Assembly: GCF_964355755.1 (NCBI RefSeq)
Contig: NC_092670.1
Span: forward strand, 1,019,001-1,079,000
Source of the DNA: Antedon mediterranea
Taxonomy: Eukaryota; Echinodermata; Crinoidea; Comatulida; Antedonidae
DNA: 60,000 nt
Reading direction: 5' to 3'
Shown here: piece after piece, positions 1-12,500 of the stretch
Layout: each line of letters begins with the position of its first letter
How positions within the stretch are numbered: position 1 is the stretch's first letter
Notes under the pieces: generated by a model
The model's database searches: none
Seen by the model: only the letters and a program-made list of their open reading frames with translations
What the model was told of the DNA's origin: nothing
Position numbers and translations under genes: made by a program

Positions 1-166
1 TCGTGTCTATTTATTTGTTTCTGTAAACGACAATGTATAGGCCTATAGTCCTGCGGTACGTACATTTGAAATCGTCAGTTTTGTTACGCTGAAATTACTG
101 TGTATTCGAGAACCATCTGTGGGAACGACCTAGATGGTACGCGAGCGAAGCGAGCGTACCATCTAG
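1..166 (+). mobile_element. Helitron 3' terminus (5' part outside window)
   Basis: The last 62 bp match the 3' end of the Helitron at 50254-52756. Both have CGAGAACCATCTGTG, then a hairpin at 130-166 with arms CTAGATGGTACGC / GCGTACCATCTAG around GAGCGAAGCGA, ending in CTAG followed by T. The rest of the element lies beyond the left edge. It is inserted into a LINE fragment that resumes at 167. Confidence 0.7.
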
Positions 167-570
167 TTTATCCAATTTAGCTTATTGTCAATTATACAAC
201 CCAGATATTTGTACTCATTTACTACTTCAATCTCATTTTCATTTATAATCAGAGGTTCTAAGGGTTCTTTAATTTTCCTAAAATCAATTTGCATTTCTTT
301 TGTTTTCTTTATGTTTAGTTTCAGGTTGTTATTGCAGCACCAGTGATAAAAATCACATCCTAGTTGTCTATAGCTTGTTTCATCATTGCCAGTAATGTAT
401 CCAGTGATGACTGTGTCATCTGCATATTTTACTATACAACATTCATTTGAATTGGCTCTGAAACTGCTGGTGAACAGTGAAAACAACATTGGGGAGATAA
501 CAGACCCTTGTGGCGTGCCAATACACAGGGGGATAGTGCTTAAAGTGTGTGACTCCACTATTGAATACAC
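167..570 (-). pseudogene. LINE reverse-transcriptase fragment (CR1 superfamily)
   Basis: An open stretch encodes the RT core: GTPQGSVISPMLF (motif B), KYADDTVITGY (catalytic YADD/FADD motif), LKLNIKKTKEMQIDFR and NEYKYLGCIIDNKLNW. It is the same broad clade as the LINE at 53567-57382. It is truncated on the left by a Helitron and on the right it dissolves into a 44-bp tandem array, so it cannot be functional. Confidence 0.88.
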
Positions 571-1360
571 AGGGGGATAGTGCTTAAAGTGTGTGACTCC
601 ACCCTTGAATACACAGGGGGATAGTGCTTAAAGTGTGTGACTCCACCCTTGAATACACATGGGGATAGTGCTTAAAGTGTGTGACTCCACGATTGAATAC
701 ACAGGGGGATAGTGCTTAAAGTGTGTGACTCCACCCTTGAATACACAGGGGGATAGTGCTTAAAGTGTGTGACTCCACTATTGAATACACAGGGGGATAG
801 TGCTTAAAGTGTGTGACTCCACTATTGAATACACAGGGGGATAGTGCTTAAAGTGTGTGACTCCACCCTTGAATACACAGGGGGATAGTGCTTAAGGTGT
901 GTGACTCCACTATTGAATACACAGGGGGATAGTGCTTAAAGTGTGTGACTCCACCCTTGAATACACAGGGGGATAGTGCTTAAAGTGTGTGACTCCACTA
1001 TTGAATACACAGGGGGATAGTGCTTAAAGTGTGTGACTCCACCCTTGAATACACAGGGAGATAGTGCTTAAAGTGTGTGACTCCACCCTTGAATACACAG
1101 GGGGATAGTGCTTAAAGTGTGTGACTCCACTATTGAATACACAGGGGGATAGTGCTTAAAGTGTGTGACTCCACCCTTGAATACACAGGGGGATAGTGCT
1201 TAAAGTGTGTAACTCCACTATTGAATACACAGGGGGATAGTGCTTAAAGTGTGTGACTCCACCCTTGAATACACAGGGGGATAGTGCTTAAAGTGTGTGA
1301 CTCCACTATTGAATACACAGGGGGATAGTGCTTAAAGTGTGTGACTCCACTATTGAATAC
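520..1360. repeat. 44-bp tandem array grown from LINE RT coding sequence (about 19 copies)
   Basis: The unit begins AATACACAGGGGGATAGTGC and continues TTAAAGTGTGTGACTCCAC. It repeats exactly every 44 bp. Units carry either CTATTG or CCCTTG (once CGATTG) at the junction and partly alternate. The first unit (520-563) lies inside the RT frame just upstream of GTPQGS. Confidence 0.97.
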
Positions 1361-3369
1361 CTCCATCTATTAACAAAAGCATTTAAAATACCATGAATTT
1401 GTTCATAATATTTACTCCTATTTTCCCCCAATACCTCAGGGGTGTTGTTTTTATTCTCGTAACCTCCTTTCTAAATAAACTATGCTACAGATTGTTTTAT
1501 TTTGCAATTTATAAACCTACAGAACTCCACTTATGCAGAGCAATTGTATGTTAATATATTATTGCAGAAGGTTTAGTCCAAATGGTAATGAGATGTGGCT
1601 AGCTAACATATGGACCTGATGGGTGAAACCAGTAATCATCACTCAACCAATATGGCTGCTGTATTTATGCAAATGATGAAAACAAACCCTTATTTTATTA
1701 ACTATTCTAAAGCAACAAAGTACGTGTACAGTAGTTCTGTTCAACTTGTTTACATTTTTTTTTTTTTTGAACGGTAGTATTACTATTTTTAAATATTTTG
1801 TATCGTTCAAAGGAACCAATTGCAAGCATTGAGTATACTGAAAGCCATGTACAATATTGTATATTTCTAATACAAACTTGTTTCATTTTCTCATAACCTT
1901 CTTTTTTTTGCATTATAATAATAATAATATTTAAGAGCCTGGTTGGTTTGGGCAACATATCAATTTAAGACACTGAATGTACAGCAACAATACACTTGAT
2001 ACATCTTCCTTCAGCAGTGCTTAAGTGTTTTTTAAGCCAAACTACTGTGTGACTAAGTACAATAAGAATGACTCAACATATACCACCAGATGCTACTAAA
2101 TGTCACCTACTACTATCTAATGCATTACAAAGGCTAAACACTTGAATCGATTACATCATCGCTATTTGTGTACTATATACCATATTAGGTAAAAGAGTGG
2201 GAAACTAGGAGAAAATATATTCCAATATTTGTAACTAATTAGTTTTGAATTATAATATTTATTGTTTCATGATAATAAAGGTAACAGCAGACAGGTTGAG
2301 TTTATACCAGTGTTGCTGTAATATTATAAAACATGATTTATTAATTTGCTTGTCAATTTTGCAGATGTACTCGCTTAATATGATATTTAATATGTTTCAA
2401 GGTCAATTATTAATGAAAATACTGGTTATAACCAATTTCACACCCAATTGCTTATCTAATTATTTCAAAATTCAAATATGATTATTAACATTGGTAAATT
2501 ATTTTGCTCTTAATTTTTTTAACATAAAACTGTTTTTTTATTTTAATACTATTATTACGAAAAGAGAAATACCTGTTTTATGTTTGAATTATTGATTTGA
2601 TAAATCGCTCACTTTTTTATTTATTTTTATATATTTTATCATAATTAATGACGTAATATTGTTACATTTTTCCAACATTAAGATCTACAAAATAAATATC
2701 CCTTTAAAAGAAACCACCTAACGTAAGCCTCATATCTTTGTCATTGGTTGTTCTATGCCAATATATTATATTATATTCTTTATAAATTGTGCAGTTTTAA
2801 GCACACAGAGCTAATTAAAATGCAGTAATCTAGATAGTGGCCAAGGAAAAAGACATAATATATCATGAGATAGGTTATGTGTTTTTACATACTGTAGATA
2901 CTGTAAACCGATAAGTAGTGATAAATGACGTTGGCATTTAAACCATTCTGTTGCATCAACTACCACAAAAATATAAATGTGTATAATTGCATACGATGGC
3001 AATATTAGTCTTATAATACAGTAGAACTCCTTCTTTGGGACACACATATTAAGAGGACACTTTCCTGTGTGTGTATGGGCACATCACATTTTTTATTTAT
3101 CAAGGTTGATAGTGTAGACAGAGCTTTACATCTATTTCATGTGATACATCTATTAAGGGGACACTTTGTCCCCAGTTGTCCCCTTAATGGGAATTCTACT
3201 GTACAGCGCTAAGGTTTAATTTTCATTTAGAAACAATGCTAAGAATTCAATTGTCAAATTTGTATACGTTCCTATACAGCTCTAAACTACTACATTTTTA
3301 ATTAGTTCTCTGTATAAGCCCAAACAATAACATTGTAACAGCCAACAAGGTGTTGCTATGGATACTTAC
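1361..3369. other. LLGL intron/3' side, AT-rich, no gene seen
   Basis: Nothing coding was recognised. It holds a composite MITE at 3017-3203 and short A/T runs. Short open frames here are AT-rich and have no recognisable domains. Confidence 0.6.
3017..3203. mobile_element. MITE with TACAGTAGAA ends, containing part of a second MITE
   Basis: Ends are TACAGTAGAACTCC and GGGAATTCTACTGTA (imperfect inverted repeats), with inner GGACACTTT motifs on both sides. The middle (about 3070-3135) is a half copy of the CTCTGTCTACACT MITE (TGGGCACATCACA, GATAGTGTAGACAGAGC). A similar end, GGATTCTACTGTA, occurs at 52682-52694. Confidence 0.6.
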
Positions 3370-3513
3370 TTTTGCATGACAACATCTTGGTAGATGATGT
3401 GTTCTAAAAGGTCAAAGGTTACAACATCAAGGAGATAAATGTTACCGCCCTCAGTGCCTAAGTAAAGGTGTTTGTGATCCGTCGATAAGCAGCAAACGGA
3501 AATTTTCTTTAAT
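3370..3513 (-). CDS. LLGL: LLGL coding exon 5
   Basis: Encodes ISVCCLSTDHKHLYLGTEGG and NIYLLDVVTFDLLEHIIY, the next propeller blade (family: ALGTEGxxVFFLDV). The acceptor CTCATCAG was chosen because it keeps phase with exon 4. It ends in phase 2 at AAA|GTAAG. Confidence 0.9.
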
Positions 3514-6500
3514 CTGATGAGACAAAAGAAAAGAATTTAATTGTATTAATATTACATATCGCGTCAGTGAAGAGGGGTTTTAGGCACATATAAAGACCAT
3601 AGGTCATAGGTCAGACGTCCAATGGGAAGAATGAAGAATTGGACTGGAACATTATATTTTTTAAATGCAAGATACAATAGAATAGATTTAGAATAAAACA
3701 AATTAAAAAGAAAGATTAAAATTAAATTAAAACAAGATTTGTTTGTAGACTCAGTTGTGGGAAGGAACAAATGTGGGAGAATAACCTGTGACTTGCAGTC
3801 TGGACGACAACACAATTACACGTTATTCTCAAGTGTAAAGTTCTGTCCACACCAACAAACTAGTTTGACAAAAAAGTGTGATGTGCCCAAATATGGTAGT
3901 GATATGCTCAAATATGACATCATCATATCCATATATAGGCACATCACAGTTTTTGTCATAAGAATTGATAGTGTAGGCAGAGCTTCACAGGACACATTGC
4001 ATAAACTCTCCACCACCACATAAATTAGTTCCAAGAATACTCTTGAGAACATAAAACATTACATCAGTTTTAAAAAGATGAACTTATGAACAACATGCCA
4101 CCTGTCACCATTCAAGGCATGTGCCCTGAATGTGTATAAACTACAAAAGCAACAACATATAACAGAGGAACCCATTTCTTGCAAATAAAATAAAATATAA
4201 TGTGTTTACTGTACGTACTCTGGGTCCTTTTTAGCACTGGCAGAAGTGAAATATGAAAGAAATGAGTTCACAAAAACCATTTTAGAGCAGGGGATAGAGT
4301 GAAATAAAACATAAAATGCTTATTATTTTAAATTCAATATATGCAGGATTTTAGAATATGGTATGGTGAAGTATTAAATTCTTGTATCATTAATATACTG
4401 CATAATATTATATAATTTCACTGATAACATGATCTAGGATCTAGGTTTAATTTTATTTTTTTTAGTAATGTGTTTTGTTTGTAGGTCCCTGCGAGACAAG
4501 TTTTAACTTCTAGAAGGGATCCATGATAATAATGACTTCCAATTACTGCTTTATTAATGTTCAGTTTAATATATTTTTTCTATTTTGTATATGTTCATTC
4601 ATTATTATCTGAATAAATTTTATCTGAATCTGAAGATGAAGAGGCAAAGAAAAACGCTACATGTTACAGAATCTATTGTCATTTTTTGGTGTCAATCATG
4701 AGACACAGTCCCTATTAATACTCACCGTCCTTCCAACGAGAAGCTCTTCACCTCCTCCAGTAAAGAGTTACCATCTCGAATGTTCACCTCCCACAGGTGG
4801 AGTGTGTTGTCGTCACATAGTGATATTAGACGTCCCTGAAGAAACAAATTGTCAATTACTCTTAATCACCAGTGGGGTACTGTATACTCATACTTGTAAA
4901 CATTTTTTTTTTGCCGCACAATACAATCGCAAAAAAAGAGTAATTGATGAAAAAAAACTTACTTGATTTGGTAGAAAGAATAGTTGATTGACATTTGTTG
5001 CTTCACTGCTAGTTCCAACAAATTCTACTCCTGGAGCACCAAGACTAATGTCAAAGGTCAAGGACTATAGTTAAAATGTGAAAGCACAAGTAACAAGTAG
5101 CGGCTGTGACGCGTAAGTGGGAAAAAAAGCAATTTAATTTAAAAGAGAAGAGCTGTATTATCTGCAATTAACATCATTATGAATGGGTCAGTAATCACTT
5201 TTACTCTTGCTACGATTCTATGCCGCATTATGCAATTATGAAATCATTTGACAGAACGACAATTGGTTCTTTTGTTTCGCAACATTCATAACTGAACACG
5301 GAGAATTAAAAGGGTTATCCAAAGGGCAATGGGCGTAGATAATGCTGCAGTGTGAATTTGAACACTGAACAAAAGCGCAAAATGCATCAGAAATTTAAAC
5401 TGTTCTCTGCAAGCAATATTTGGTTGATAACAATTTAATATCGATAAATGCCGGCATATTATAAACGTAGTAGAATTCCAGACATATTTAGGTATTCTCT
5501 ACATTTTAGCCTAATCAATAAGATACTGTACACCAGTTTACACGTTGTCTAAATAACACAATATTCTACTTCTAACATTACAGTTTACACTCAAACAATT
5601 AGTTCTTGACAACCAGCTATTGTAATTACAGTATTTTCTCTTTTTTTGAGCATTTATTTCTTCCTCAAATTCTTTCATTCAAAAATCAAACAATACAGTT
5701 GTTCCAACATTTGAACGGAGAGGACAATACAAAAAACAGAAATTATGGTACTGTACGTCCTAAAATCAGTAATCAATCAAACAAACAACAGAATTTAACT
5801 GTTGATGCTGAAAGTAATTATGACACCTGTATTTGTATTAGTATTAACTTAGCAAGATTGACAAACATTTCTAAGAACCATTTATCACTTAATCAATTTT
5901 GTTTGTATAGATCTTACAATCCATTTACAATTGAAATAAAATGTCAACAACAGTAACTAGTTCTGATCCTGTTTAGAGCATTAATGCAGTACATCACAGA
6001 GATATAGTACCGATAACAAGTCATAAAGTAGTACCGATAACAAGTCATAAATTACCTGTATTACATTATAATTTGCAGGATATTGGGCATTAAGTTTTCA
6101 TCAAGTAGATCGTACTTATTAATGATTATGGTAATGAGTACATTATATTTTACTATCTTGTTTTTCAAGTAACATTTTCAAAATAAACTGACGAAATTTC
6201 ACCATAATGCTGCATGAACTCCAACAACATTCAAGAACCAAGAATCATACTACATTATGGGAGTATGTTTCCATACGCATTTGATCCAAAAATGACCGTG
6301 GTAATAAATTACTGTAATTTGTAAAGTGTAATGTACAGTGCTTTGGAGTTGGATAGCCGAGTGGTTAGGATTGAAGTTGGATAGCCGAGTGGTTAGGACA
6401 CTTGACTGTCGTACAGATAGACCCGGGTTCAATTCCCGACAACTCCCAGTCCACTCAGCTGTAAATGAGTACCTGGTTGAAAAAACTAGGGAGAAAAAAG

Positions 6501-9500
6501 GCGGCGTGGACAGGAACTGGCCACCCTACCACATAATGCCGAGGCTTAGTACAATGAGCTCCTAACAGCTCATTCCCCCTACGTTCAGAATGAATACGGG
6601 ACTCTCCTTTACCTTTTACAGTGCTTAGAGGTTTCACAACATTTAGGCACTTTATAAATCCAATGATACAATTTGTTGATTTTTTGTTCATCTATGCACA
6701 GTTTTATTGTGATTACTCAAACCACAAACTAATGTGCCAAACTGCTATACTACAAAAAGACCCACGTACCATAAATAATTTCTTCCCAATAAAAACTACT
6801 TACACAATAAGACTAGAGAAATGTAAACGTCGTCTAGGTGTAAATCGTCTACTAAACCGCAATAATCAGATTATTTGGTGACAAATGTAGACTGATTAAG
6901 TTGGCTCATTAATCTAGAAAGGGTTTGTGAAATTACCACAATACTGGTTGGCATTATTATGATGCGCAATTCATTTTACTGCAGTAGTAGTACTATATAA
7001 TTTTTTATACTTATACTTATATACTATCTTGTCTTTGTCCGTTCGTTTTGTGTCCAAAGCAGACCCACCTCAAGATCCTGTATCTTTCTGATGGGATCCT
7101 GCCTTCTTCCTTCCTCCCCCTTTATTCCATTATTGCTTAAATCTTATTTTGAATTGAATTGATCAAATGAGGGATAAAAAGTTTAGTTTAGTACTATACG
7201 TATTAAATATTGTACTGTATATTTGTCAGTTATTTTATCTGTATCTGCATAATGTATAATATATAAAGCTGTTTAAATTAACAAAAACCTATAAATACAT
7301 TAACATTCGCCTACACACTGAACTCAGCATGACCGTTTTTAATGGAAGTGCAACTGACAACGGGCTTAAATTACTTACTGGATAAATATTGACTATAATA
7401 CTCAATAAAATGATTAAGATTCTACAACAGAAACACAGTACTGTACAGTACCATAGTCTATGGCCTGTAATATGAATGTCTATGGCCTGTAATATGAATG
7501 TCTATGGCCTGTAATATGAATGTCTATGGCCTGTAATATGAATGTCTATGGCCTGTAACATGAATGTCTATGGCCTGTGACATGAATGTCTATGGCCTGT
7601 GATATGAATGTCTATGGCCTGTAATATGAATGTCTATGGCCTGTAACATGAATGTCTATGGCCTGTGATATGAATGTCTATGGCCTGTAATATGAATGTC
7701 TATGGCCTGTAATATGAATGTCTATGGCCTGTGACATGAATGTCTATGGCCTGTGATATGAATGTCTATGGCCTGTAATATGAATGTCTATGGCCTGTAA
7801 CATGAATGTCTATGGCCTGTAATATGAATGTCTATGGCCTGTAACATGAATGTCTATGGCCTGTAACATGAATGTCTATGGCCTGTGATATGAATGTCTA
7901 TGGCCTGTAATATGAATGTCTATGGCCTGTAACATGAATGTCTATGGCCTGTGACATGAATGTCTATGGCCTGTAATATGAATGTCTATGGCCTGTAACA
8001 TGAATGTCTATGGCCTGTAATATGAATGTCTATGGCCTGTGATATGAATGTCTATGGCCTGTAATATGAATGTCTATGGCCTGTAACATGAATGTCTATG
8101 GCCTGTGATATAAATGTCTATGGCCTGTAATATGAATGTCTATGGCCTGTAACATGAATGTCTATGGCCTGTAATATGAATGTCTATGGCCTGTAACATG
8201 AATGTCTATGGCCTGTAATATGAATGTCTATGGCCTGTAACATGAATGTCTATGGCCTGTAACATGAATGTCTATGGCCTGTAACATGAATGTCTATGGC
8301 CTGTGATATGAATGTCTATGGCCTGTGATATGAATGTCTATGGCCTGTAATATGGATGTCTATGGCCTGTGATATGGATGTCTATGGCCTGTCCAATCTA
8401 CAGTATTTTTCAATATTAGAGGTGCACCATTGTGAGGAAGATCAAGTTGGGATTAAACATATATACAGTAGCCACATGTAGACATTGAAACTTTCACAAA
8501 AGGTCATCCCTAATCTTGAGGGAAACAGTACTTCTATAAATTGTAGCTTGCTAATGGTATACGATGACGGCCAATAGCCAGTAGGTTTCAGGGATTTGAA
8601 GCCATTTGTAATGTCACTGAATGTGTCTACTGAAACAAATTTCATTTTTAAACATTTATTTTTTAATAATATATATTATTCAACCATTAGTAATAAATAT
8701 TTTACATGGTAAAATAATTGAATCCAATGGAGACCACTGAATGGCTGTAATCATGAAATTGTTGCTTTTTAATTACAACAATATGAACAACTGCCCTTCA
8801 CTAACCACAAACAATACCAGACATCCTGTAATGAGTAGGGACTAAGCACAGGAGTCAGTTCTTAATTTAAGAAACTGAGAATGGATTAAGTTTTAGTAAA
8901 AATTAGACTACAACATGATTTGTTAAACATCAGCACGATTGATTAAACTACAAAGAAAGATTCAACTATACTTTGATTTTAGTTTTTAACTTGAGACAGG
9001 TGCTGTAAAAATCTAAAAATATTAAGACTGCTAGACAATATTCAATATTGGCAGACTTTTTATAAAATAGCTTAATCTCAAAATCTAAAAAACTATTAAT
9101 ACCAAAGCAAGAACAATTGGTTACTATATATTTGACTTAAATCCTGAATCCAAGCAATCAGAATATTAAAAGAGCATTTGTATTGAAAGAAAGGTTTGTT
9201 TTTCTTTGTGATTTTACCAGATTTCAACAATAAAAATTCTTATTAATTATTTCTTTGTTGTAGTAATCATCTCCAGGGTCGTGCTTAATGATACCGTTCG
9301 CGTTTAATAATAAAGTCACATTGCTTACTAAACAGTATACGGTTTCTTTGTTCAATACCATCTGGATGATTTCATCACTCAAAATCCACTATTTAGTTTG
9401 TTGTCAACAGATGCATGTTGGTTATGCAACAAAAACTAATTACAATTCACAAATACTAGTAGTATACAGTAGTATTAATTAATTTCTTTTTTTCGAATTT

Positions 9501-12500
9501 AATTTTTTTTTATAAACATCTTTTTTGACCCCAATTTTAAAAGTATCTACAGTAGAATATGGTACCGTGGTTTTTACAGTATTAATAATTATTAGGTATT
9601 TTCAATATTCAATTTTATTTTTATAGACTATTGTTTGCCAGAACTTTGTAGAAAAAAAGCATTCAAATTGAATCGTCCAATTTTTAGATAAGGTTCTTGA
9701 CGCAACTTGTGTCTACTACAGTATTGTGTGGCCATTGGCAAGATACTGGCAAACATTATTACCTAAAACTAAAAGTTTTAAACTAAACTATAAATATAAC
9801 ATAGATTTATAAAGTAAAACTATTCCTTTATGCCTGTAACTCTGACCAAGGAAAACCTACACACTATAACCTACAGAATGTGTAAATAGCGGTTTGTCAT
9901 AGGATATCAGTCACAACTTACAAACCAACATCCTACCGTATACCACAACTTCTGCATCAAACCAACTTTAACATTTAAAATCATTGTTTTGTTTTTACAA
10001 TATTGAGGTGATCATTGAATGTATATACTGTAGGAAAATTTAATAAAATTAATTACCAAAAACTGTGAATGATGTATATGATAATGTAGCATTTAAAATC
10101 ATATTACACAGCTGAATTCATTTTGTGAAAATCTGTTTAATAAATTGAATAGCTAACACCTACACAAGTTTAAGACATGATCTATTATTAAGGGTGGTGA
10201 TCTATTGCAATATTTGACCTTGACAGGCAGGTAGTTGGAAGCTAAACAAACCCACATACTTCTAGTACTACTCATGCAATATTACTACTGTGTCTTCTTT
10301 TCCACAGGCAAAGTCTAGTCCAAATACACAGATCAAACAAATGCTTTATATTATAAATTACACAAACCAAAAATGGTGTTGGTAATCTAGGTGGCTTCTT
10401 CTGGATAAAACCGACATTGGCCTATACTCTCGGAGAAAAGAGCTACACCTTCAATGGATATATATATAAATATTAATAAACACCCCTATCAGATAATGGT
10501 ACATTCCATGAACCCTGCCCTCAAGTGGGAGCATCTAAATACACTAATATCATCATTGATTTTTGACATGCTTTTATTATAAATGTCGTACAGTAAACTA
10601 TAGGCACGTACAGTCCACAATACCGCATTCCAAACGCCCTCTCCAACTGTACCCTCCTTTGCTATCTCACGTTCATGACCAATACCGCATTCCAAACGCC
10701 CTCTCCAACTGTACACTCCTTTGCTATCTCACGTTCATGACAAGAATCAGAATTTTATTTGGAAATTTTAGATCAGCAAAATAAAGGGCATTATGGATCT
10801 TGAGATTCCTTTATAGATTGTTGCAAAATTATTTATCGTCACATGAGATTTGATCCAATCAATAATCTCCGTCGGGGCACAAGCACAGGAAGTCATGCAA
10901 GCATTGTCGAAATAAAATCGACGTTGTAAATAGTTCAACTATTGATCTATTTACCGTACAAAAACTCAAACTTGTATCATCCTCAAGATGAATATGGATG
11001 ATTGAATGGCTTGCATTTGGTGCCGCTTCCCCTCATATCCATATTGACGGAAGGATATTTAGTCTTCAAATTTGTTTAATTCTCACGAATGTCACCACAA
11101 AAGTAATAATAATGAACTCATTACATAATAATAAATTTGCAAAGCTGGAGGGAAAAATTTCATTTAAAAATTTTGATTTGAGTCGAGAAACATAGTTTTG
11201 TATTGTATTTTTTGCTACACAATTTTTAGCAATATGAATAAGTTTGTTTTGTATAGCTTTTTACTATGCTACACTGGATAAATTATTCCCTGAGCTGAAC
11301 TGTTGTCTGTCGGTATTGAAATAGTTTGGATTCACAGACAGACTGACCCAATTATTTTACAATATCAAATAATAATTGTCATATAAATCTTTGCATTTTG
11401 TTACAGTAGCTTGGTATTATATACTGTAACTCTTAGCTTGGTAATGGTATATAACTCTCTATATAATTTGACATGATTGATTATAATTGGTTAATTTAAA
11501 GAATTACAATCATGTTGTTTAGGATAATTAATGACTTCCAACATGTCTTGTCTGTGATCCAGACATGGACATACAAGCAGTCTGATGCAGATTCAATGCA
11601 GAAAATGATTACACAGCAGAAAACAAATGTATTGGTTATATTTTGAGATATAATTAAAGGCAAACACTTTGGAAAATCCCAAGTATAAGACGTAATAATT
11701 AAGTCAGTTTGAGCAGTCAGTGAGATAAATTTAACAATAACAATAGGCAAATTTTAACATGTATTGATTTAAAATGCAATGCCTTGCCATATCATGTCTC
11801 TCAAAAAATTATAATAAATAAAAAAAATAACTTTTTTTTTAAATATATTTAAATAGTAACTATGGAGTATACTATAGTACTACAGTAGCAGTGATAACGT
11901 TGGATGGATGGATTCACATACAGTAATGTGATACAGTAATGTGATACAAGGCTACTGAGTAATAAATGATATAATAAGAATAACAATAGATAGAAATGAT
12001 ACTAAACAAACAATGTGATGATTGATTGCATGATGAGTCACAGCGAGACAATTGAAAATCAATATAGACTGACTGACTCACAGCAAACGGTAATTACACA
12101 CAAAATTACAACCAAATTTATATTTCCAAATCTATTTTGGTACAAATTACACTGTTCTCAATCCCAATAAAATAAATCCATGAAAATTTGTCGGGGTTTC
12201 GGCTGAAAAATATTTCATAACTGATTTGCCTACTGTATACAATTGACATGGACAGTGAAATCAATAAACCCATCTACTGCAGTAACTACAATATAGTGTT
12301 GACTCTGGTTATTTTTTTTTTAGCCTGTCTATTATTTTCTTTACTATATAATACTGTAGCAATATTTTTTCTAGGTAATTCCATACTAATTACCATAATC
12401 TGTACAGTATATTGCAACAAAAGCACATTACTTAAACTAATTTCTTTTTACTGCAATAAAATAATTTTTTTAACTTTTTCTTTCATAAAATGAACAGAAT

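Noticed and set aside
4661-4966. 101-codon plus-strand ORF
   Set aside because: It is the opposite-strand shadow of LLGL exon 4 and its flanks.
5606-5956. 116-codon plus-strand ORF in LLGL intron
   Set aside because: Low-complexity Asn/Gln/Ser composition from AT-rich sequence; nothing recognisable.
7456-8392. CRISPR-like array
   Set aside because: No spacers: the 22-bp units are directly adjacent, and the genome is eukaryotic.
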